Notes under the pieces: model-generated
What the model was told of the DNA's origin: nothing
Seen by the model: only the letters and a program-made list of their open reading frames with translations
Databases searched by the model: none
Part shown: piece after piece, positions 57,689-64,000 of the stretch
How the letters are laid out: the number at the start of each line of letters is the position of its first letter
Numbering within the stretch: the stretch's first letter is position 1
NCBI RefSeq assembly: GCF_000283155.1
Contig: NW_004454178.1
Span: 2,160,403-2,224,402, forward strand
Source: Ceratotherium simum simum
Lineage: Eukaryota; Chordata; Mammalia; Perissodactyla; Rhinocerotidae
Direction: 5' to 3'
Length of the DNA stretch: 64,000 nucleotides
Made by a program: the position numbers and the translations under genes

Positions 57689-58194
57689 TACAATCTATAC
57701 CTTTAAATGGTTTGCGACATGTTTCTTAACTTAGTTTTACTTCTACAAGTTATGAAGCTACAAAGATCTTTCCTGATGGAGAAGGATGCAGGAGGCAGTT
57801 GCCTGGAATTATCATTAAACAAACACTGAGACAGTGCACAAATGCTTATTGGATATAAATCAAACTTAAATTCAGTTCCTCCCTAAATCCTACAAATTGG
57901 GGTGATTTTTAATATGCTTGGACATCCTTCCTATTAAGTTCAGTTATACCAAGTTCTGTCATATCTACTGTCTTGATAGACACACCATGATTGCTAGTTC
58001 TCTCTAACTATGGAGTGACCACTTTCTTGAGGGGAAAAGAGAACTTTAGTGAATTACCATATCTGAAGTGGTGAGTGGAACTAATATGACAAAATGGTTT
58101 GCTCGAGATGGTTAATTTGTTTTAAAGAACGTTTGACATTTTCTTTCTGCAGTTGAATGTTGAAAGTATTTCATCACTTAGACTAGAAATAGAG
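57689..58194. other. Unassigned sequence
   Basis: No recognised repeat or gene in about 500 bp. Confidence 0.4.
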
Positions 58195-58560
58195 ATTCCA
58201 GTTATTCAAAAAATCTTTATTGAGCACTTGTTGTGTTCTTGGTCAATGGCACAAGAAACAGACAGTAACAAACAACTCCTACTCAAATGAGCAAATAAAT
58301 AAACAATCCCATTTTGCCATTGAAACCCAGGCCTATACAAGAAGGCATAGATTGTGAGCACAAAAAAAGTGACTTATGAGTGGAAATGGTGGGTCCTACA
58401 AGAGAAAATTCACCAGAAGTGAAAAATAGAGGTATGTTTTAATGAGTTAGATTGGTACAGAGAATAAAATGCTACCGGAGAGCACTGGTTTTAGGTAAAA
58501 CGTGACTCTTGGCAGGTGAAATCGTTTGTAATTCAGGAAACAAAACGGCATGTGGTACAT
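58195..58560 (-). mobile_element. Probable L2 3' region, antisense
   Basis: TTATTCAAAAAATCTTTATT then GAGCACTTGTTGTG is the reverse complement of an L2 tail. AAGAAACAGACAGTAACAAA and AAATGAGCAAATAAATAAAC fit the order. Decays after about 58330. Confidence 0.5.
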
Positions 58561-59732
58561 GAAAGAGAAAAGGAGCTCTCTTACTAAAGTCTGAAATATT
58601 TTAAGACCCTGAAACTCCTCCCAACACCATCAACTGAGAACAACAACTACAGGGGAGGAAGCCATTCCTTTCTTCCCAAGATACTGCCAAACTTATGTAT
58701 CGCTTTGAAGATTGAAAACATTGGTGTCTGCAGCAATAGGTCCTTAAACAAAAGTAAGGTCAATGGAAGTGATGACAGTGGGTCTGAGTCAGGTCACTGG
58801 CAAATGAATGCTTGTGTTGATTTGTGAATACAAATAAGATATCCCTTCCTGTGACCTTGACAAACCTAGAGGGAACCATGAAGGAGGGCTAAGAACCTGT
58901 TGTTATGCATATGGAACCAGCATAATTTGGATATTAAGGTATAAGAGGGTTCAAATTCTATCAAGACCAGGATACATTTGAATTACATGTATAACATGCC
59001 CAACTTCCATCTCATCCCTAATGAAAAACATCTATTTCCCACAATGCTTCGTTATAAAATAATGCTCTGTGTGCAGTATTAAATGTCCCTCTAGCTGTAT
59101 CAAAAGATTTGGTTCAAAATACTACACTCTATGTGAGGATATGGCAGTGACATATTTAGCCTTGGCATCTGTGAGAAGATGCTGAGATGCATTGAGCTGT
59201 TTGTTGAAGAATATGAGCATTCTTTCTATTTTCTTTTACACAAGAAAAGACCAAGTGCTGTTAAAGGGACAAAATGCTAGACAAGATGTATAGCAAACAC
59301 CAAATTCTTGCTATTAGGGACATGTAGAATTTGGTTAAGCCTAGATTCTAATGCTGGTTTAAAATAAAAGTGAGGAAGCCAAACTTTATTTAAGATAAAA
59401 TCAATCTCATATACGAAGTCATGAACGTTTCAGAGGCCCACTTTGAAAAAAACACATGTTGCTCACAATTCTTTGACGAGATACTTCCATAGCACTGGCA
59501 TTTGTTTTTTTTGGTGGTTTCCTAAATAAGTCCAAAGAGAGACTCCTACTATTCCACATTTGCCACATAAGATAGCGCATGATCTTACAAACAAACTTCA
59601 ACAAAATTGACAAATACATGCAATTTTCCACTTAATTATTGTATCTATGTATTTTATTAATATAAGATTCCCTTAGAAAGAAAGTGTGGAGGTTGAAGAC
59701 TAGGATGTCATCATTTTTTAATTTAATTTTCA
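58561..59732. other. Unassigned sequence
   Basis: About 1.2 kb without a recognised repeat or gene. Confidence 0.45.
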
Positions 59733-60019
59733 AAGATAAAATCAGGGGCCGGCCCAGTGGCATAGTGGTTAAGTGCATGTGCTCCACTTCGGTGGCCCGG
59801 GGTTCATAGGTTGGGATCCCAGTCACGGACCTATGCACCACTTATCAAGCTATGCTGTGGCAGCGTCCCACATATAAAATAGAGGAAGATGGGGATGGAT
59901 GTTAGCTCAGGGCTAATCTTCCTCAGCAAAAAGAGGAAGATTGGCAACAGATGTTAGCTTAGGACCAATCTTCCTCATCAAAAAAAAAAAAGAAGAAGAA
60001 GAAGAAGAAGATAAAATCA
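59733..60019 (+). mobile_element. ERE SINE with 12-bp perfect TSD and (GAA)n tail
   Basis: Head GGGGCCGGCCCAGTGGCATA, GGACCTATGCACCACTTATC, two copies of GATGTTAGCT blocks, and an A tail grown into GAAGAAGAAG (59990-60010). TSD AAGATAAAATCA at 59733-59744 and 60008-60019, identical. Confidence 0.95.
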
Positions 60020-60067
60020 TACACAAAGGTAAAAGCAAAGATATTTATTCTTACTCTAGTGAGCATT

Positions 60068-60296
60068 TTTGAACCTCGGCGCAATTTATGTTTTTAACTG
60101 AGTAGTTGCTTCTCCTTTGTGGGCTGGTTACCCTGTGCATTGTGGGATGTTTTGCAGCATCTCTGGTCTCTACCCATTAGATAACGTTAGCACTACTTTT
60201 CCATTTGTGATAAAATTGTCTCCAGATATTATGAAATGTCCCCTGGGGGAAAATTGCCATTGAGAAATTGGAAAATTGGACTGAGAACCACTGCTG
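60068..60296 (+). mobile_element. MER20 (hAT-Charlie) DNA transposon
   Basis: TTGAACCTCGGCGCAATTTA, CCTGTGCATTGTGGGATGTT then TTGCAGCATC, TCTGGTCTCTACCCATTAGA, TGTCTCCAGATATTATGAAA then TGTCCCCTGG, and TGAGAACCACTGC: full-length MER20 order. Confidence 0.9.
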
Positions 60297-60414
60297 TAGT
60301 CTCCTCAGGCTTCTCCTACCCACCAATCTGCAATCCTCTAAGAAATGACCTTAATTAATTCTTCAAGTGTCCTTCTATATTTCTTCAAGTAAACATATTT
60401 TTCTATGTGAAAGC

Positions 60415-60790
60415 ACATTGTTCTCATCTTTGTTTTTGTCACTTAAAGATTTCTAGCACATTATAAAATTTGGGTGGATTGTCATAATTTTTAATCTTTT
60501 GATGAACATTTGGATTGCTTCCTGTTTTTTGTTATTATAAATGTTGTAAAATGAATGTTTGTATATGCATGATTTCATATGTATGCATATCATAGCAAGA
60601 TAAATTCTCAGAAGTGGTGTTTAATTTGAAAGGGTGTATATATTTTTAATTTTGATGGATGTAGCCAAATTCCCCTGCAAGTTTATCAATTTACACTCTC
60701 GTCAAGAATGTAGTTTCACAAAACATAGCATTTTTAGATTGGTACAAGTGTTGGTGATGTTTTGTAATTCTTGTTCTCCATTTTGCTTTG
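60415..60790 (-). mobile_element. Old L1, antisense ORF2 C-terminal fragment
   Basis: TTTTGATGAACATTTGGATT then GCTTCCTG, AGATAAATTCTCAGAAGTGG then TGTTTAATTTGAAAGGGTG, CCAAATTCCCCTGCAAGTTT and ATCAATTTACACTCTCGTCA match antisense L1 3' coding DNA. Confidence 0.75.
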
Positions 60791-62591
60791 TTTGATGTCT
60801 GGGAGAAAAAGGCAGAAGATATTTAATTATACCGCTGTCATTTCATACTGTAGTTCCTTTTCTAAAAAATTTAGTTGGAAACCAATTGTAGTAAATGTTT
60901 CTGAAACTTTATGAAGTAATTTGGAAAACAAAATTATTTCAAAGAGACAGTGGAAAGTGATAAAGTTCAAAGTAGCAAGGGCACTGGTCTCTGGAGATGT
61001 TGATAAAATACTCTTAGACTCTACTAATCCGTTGAGAAGAGGCGACCATCCAACCAACATCCTGGGAGTTATTCAGTACAAGGACAGTTCAGGCAGGGAA
61101 TTTCAAAGTCATAAACCTATTAAGCATCTCACAGGCTTTCTTAAGAAAGTTTAGGACAGATGGAACTTTGGTGAAGAAGGAAAGAACAACCTTAATCATG
61201 ATTTCAATATGAACATAGACCTCGACAGGCAAAATCTCTGATACTTTTCACCTTTGGAAAAAGCCTTAATGATTCACGGCAGTATTAATCTACTGGAAAA
61301 GGTGATATGCATTTCTTTTCACTTTTACCTTGTGTTTTTGAGTGTGTATGGGTCCAGCTGGTCAGCATCTTCCTCCATTCCTTGAGAATCCACCAATTAT
61401 AAAAATTGCTCATAAAAATGCTTTTTCCTTATTCATTTTAAGTAGAAGATCATCATGTAGGGTTATGAATCATGACTTCTTCTTTTCATGATGAATTTTG
61501 GCTTCTTCCTTATTTCTATAACTTGCCTGAACTTTCAACAAAGAAAGGTTATTGGAAGAACTAACCAAAGACTTAATTTTGTTCATAAAATGTGAGCTCA
61601 TCAAGTATACGTATATGATGCTCATTAATATCTAGCGCTTTGCCTATTAGAATAAAAGCTATTCACTTTGTATTACAATTAAAATATGATTACTATGGAT
61701 GATCTGAAAGGTTTATAATACTAGACTTACTGGAACTCACAGCACCAAAGTATTCATTTTCATGTCTGTAAAATTGAATGCAATTATTTATAAATGGTTA
61801 TGCTCTTTCAGATATCTTCTCCAAGCCAAGACAATATTAAAGTCATCATGTAGTCAACAATAATGGCATATGAGAAGCTCTAAAACTATGAACATGACTG
61901 AGTACCTTTTATGTCGATAAATCTGGAACTACTTAGAAGGCTCTAAAATTTATGAGTACTTTAGGTATTATAAATTTTTATCGAGTGGCCTTTAAAACTA
62001 AAGTTTTTATTCATATTATGTGTGTTTTTTATGCAGTTTACCTAACTAAAACCAACTTTCCATATAAACCCTGAATGCCAGAGAACAGCTCATTTGATAA
62101 TCATTCAGTCCTGGAAGCCATCACTTTGAGCCTAGTTCAAAACCAACTTGAATTAATTAATAATCACTAACTAAAAGACTTCCATGGGAGGGGGAAAAGA
62201 AAAGATCCAGCATTCTAGGAATGTATTTCCCTATATATTTCTTGATGATTATCTCTTCTATTAGGTCTCTCTACATCAATTCCCTTTGGAAAACTATTGT
62301 TGAAATGCTTTCCTTTTCCAGGAAAGTAGGAACAAAGTAGAGTTAACTTGGTGAATTTAAAACTTGACTTTTATTACATAAACAAAATGATCTTGTGTGA
62401 ATTTTGCTTTATGCATCCAGGTATATTTTGGCTAGGTCCTATAGATTCTTCATGGTATAGTTTATTTCTTCTCTTAGAAGGCACAGCACTTCCCTGACTA
62501 GATTATACTTAGACTTAGTGTTAGCTTTTGATCTGGTGTCCAGAAGAGGAGAGAGATTCTGAGGGAGCTCATTCTGTCTAGAAAAGTGGAG
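60791..62591. other. Unassigned sequence
   Basis: About 1.8 kb without a recognised repeat or gene. Opposed 77-codon ORFs at 60827-61154 overlap on both strands and have no features. Confidence 0.45.
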
Positions 62592-62593
62592 TA

Positions 62594-63280
62594 CAGTAGA
62601 TTCCTCTTACCCATGGCTTTCTTTCTGTGGTTTGAGTTACCTGTGGCCAACAGCAGTTCAAAAATGTTAAATGGGAAATTCCAGAAATAAACGATTCATA
62701 AGTTTTAATTTGTGCGCTATTCTGAGTAGCCTGATGAAATCTCATGTGGTCCAACTTTGTCCCTCCCAGGATGTGAATCATCCCTTTGTTGGATCCCCAA
62801 CCACTGACATCATTTGCTCCTGACATCCAACCATCGACATCTTCATGGCTAGATGATCCTCCTTCTGACGTATCATATCATCAGAATGTCAATAGTAGCT
62901 AATAGTACATCACAATGTCTACATCATTCACCTCACTTCATCTCATCACGTAGGCTTTGAATCATCTCACACCATCACAAGAAGAAGAAGGGTGAGTACA
63001 GTGTACTAAGATATTTTGAGACAGAGACCACATTTACATAATTTTTATTACAGTATATTGTTAAAATTGTTCCTTTTATTATTAGTTATTGTTGTTAATC
63101 TCTTACTGTGCCTAATTTATAAATTAAACTTACACTTACATAGCTATACAGACATCGGTATGTATGTATTGGAAAAAACATAGAATATATCGGGTTTGGC
63201 ACTACTTGTGGATTTAGGCATCCACTGGGCGTCATGGAACATATCACCGGTGGATAAGGGAACACTACTGTACTCTACAT
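62594..63280 (+). mobile_element. Tigger (pogo-like) non-autonomous element, both ends present
   Basis: Terminal inverted repeats begin CAGTAGATTCCTCTTACCC (62594) and end GGATAAGGGAACACTACTG (63280), flanked by TA on both sides (62592-62593 and 63281-63282), the Tigger target duplication. Internal matches: GGTTTGAGTTACCTGTGGCC, AATTCCAGAAATAAACGATT then CATAAGTTTTAA, GATGAAATCTCATGTGGTCC, GGATGTGAATCATCCCTTTG and TGGATTTAGGCATCCACTGG. No transposase ORF. About 687 bp. Confidence 0.88.
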
Positions 63281-63282
63281 TA

Positions 63283-64000
63283 TCTCCAAGCCAGAGACAG
63301 GAAGCACAAGATTTTAACCAGGAGGAGAAGACTTCCACAGATCCAAGTGTTCAGGGAAATCTGGAAATTCAAAAATTTTGAGTGCCTCAACCCAAATGCC
63401 TCCATCTCATGTCTCTGGGTCCCACTCCTTCGCAAACAGTGTGCTCCTTCAAGATATAGCCCTAGTGTAGCAGACTTGCTGGGGTTGAGAAATTGTACCT
63501 TCTCTGGAGCTCTGCTATTTTTTATGTTCATTCTTGGCCTGATCCTTAGCTTCTCATGCCTTCTGGATGCCATACATGATAATCTATTTATATACCACCA
63601 CGTTTATCCTTTCTCAGTTTTTATATTTATCCTTAAAATGATGATTAATCAAACTCAACCTCTCATTGTCTTTTTCTAATGTATCCGTTGCTCAGAGTAA
63701 GGGACATCTAATTCTATGGTTCTTATCATTTCCCCTAGAGCTCTCAAATTCTTGAGATATTGTACCCTCCAGTACTTTTCCCTTCACTGCTATTTTATAC
63801 CAGCTAACCGCAAGTGAAAGGTGTAATGGTTGCACTGCTACCTTGTGCAAGGGACTATCCGTGCTCCATCTTCCACAAGGAATGGGGTCCTAGCTGTCAG
63901 CCAGACAGCAGATGATTCAACCCCAAAATCCTTCTGAGATTCTGCACCCTAGGATTACTACTATCAGCAAGTGTCATTAGTTGGGTTTCCTAGGAAACAG
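63283..64000. other. Unassigned sequence to the window edge
   Basis: No confident assignment. Overlapping ORFs on opposite strands (97 reverse at 63280-63573, 110 forward at 63347-63679) are mutual shadows without a recognisable domain. Confidence 0.4.

Noticed and set aside
57281..57734. Overlapping forward and reverse ORFs of 67-108 codons
   Set aside because: All lie within the nested ERE pair and include translated poly-T or SINE consensus.
63280..63679. 97- and 110-codon ORFs at the right edge
   Set aside because: They overlap on opposite strands, lack domains, and neither shows codon bias or context of a gene.

Overview
The window is mammalian nuclear DNA from an equid or a close perissodactyl relative. 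The diagnostic signal is a family of tRNA-derived SINEs that open with GGGCCGGCCC..GTGGCTTAG.GGTTAAGTGC and carry the internal TTAGCTCAGGGC block. I recognise these as equine repetitive elements (ERE). There are ten copies, most with clear target-site duplications (TSDs). The background is AT-rich, without bacterial-style gene packing or operons. I find no intact host protein-coding gene, no functional RNA gene and no CRISPR array. The window reads as intergenic or deep intronic sequence made almost entirely of repeats of several ages.

Layout. 1-3.5 kb: an inverted L1 running off the left edge, then an older L1 ORF2 remnant. 3.7-10 kb: L1M-type 3' pieces, a tiny 5'-inverted L1 (4917-5212), MIRs, MER5A and a long antisense L2. 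10.9-11.86 kb: the only gene-derived sequence, a GC-rich, frameshifted, intronless retrocopy that I read as NT5DC2. 12.3-18 kb: two EREs and two MLT1-type LTRs. 18.8-25.3 kb: old L1 ORF2 and 3' pieces, an ERE holding a 105-base assembly gap, and an MLT1A-like LTR. 26 kb: CA microsatellites beside a near-perfect palindrome. 27.0-27.6 kb: an unexplained 181-codon ORF. 27.7-28.7 kb: two EREs, one inside a MIR. 31-38 kb: MIR, L2 and MLT1 remnants. 38.75-39.15 kb: a tRNA-Glu-derived SINE unlike ERE. 40-45 kb: LTR-like sequences, an ERE and a MER2/Tigger. 45.9-48.1 kb: the best-preserved L1, again 5'-inverted, with an open reverse-transcriptase frame. 48.8-56.5 kb: antisense 5' halves of old L1s, with an ERE and an ancient LTR-like block. 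57.2-57.7 kb: an ERE inserted inside an ERE. 59.7-63.3 kb: ERE, MER20, antisense L1 and a Tigger with both ends.

Nothing here acts as a pathway. The connected story is retrotransposition: L1 machinery supplied the inverted L1s, the EREs, the tRNA-Glu SINE and probably the retrocopy, and the nested insertions give a relative chronology. Family names come from recognising consensus-like sequence by eye, not from a database search, and boundaries without a TSD are approximate by tens of bases. I did not find an undescribed biological system. The strongest observations are the L1 5'-inversion footprints, the NT5DC2-like retrocopy, the nested ERE pair and the tRNA-Glu SINE.
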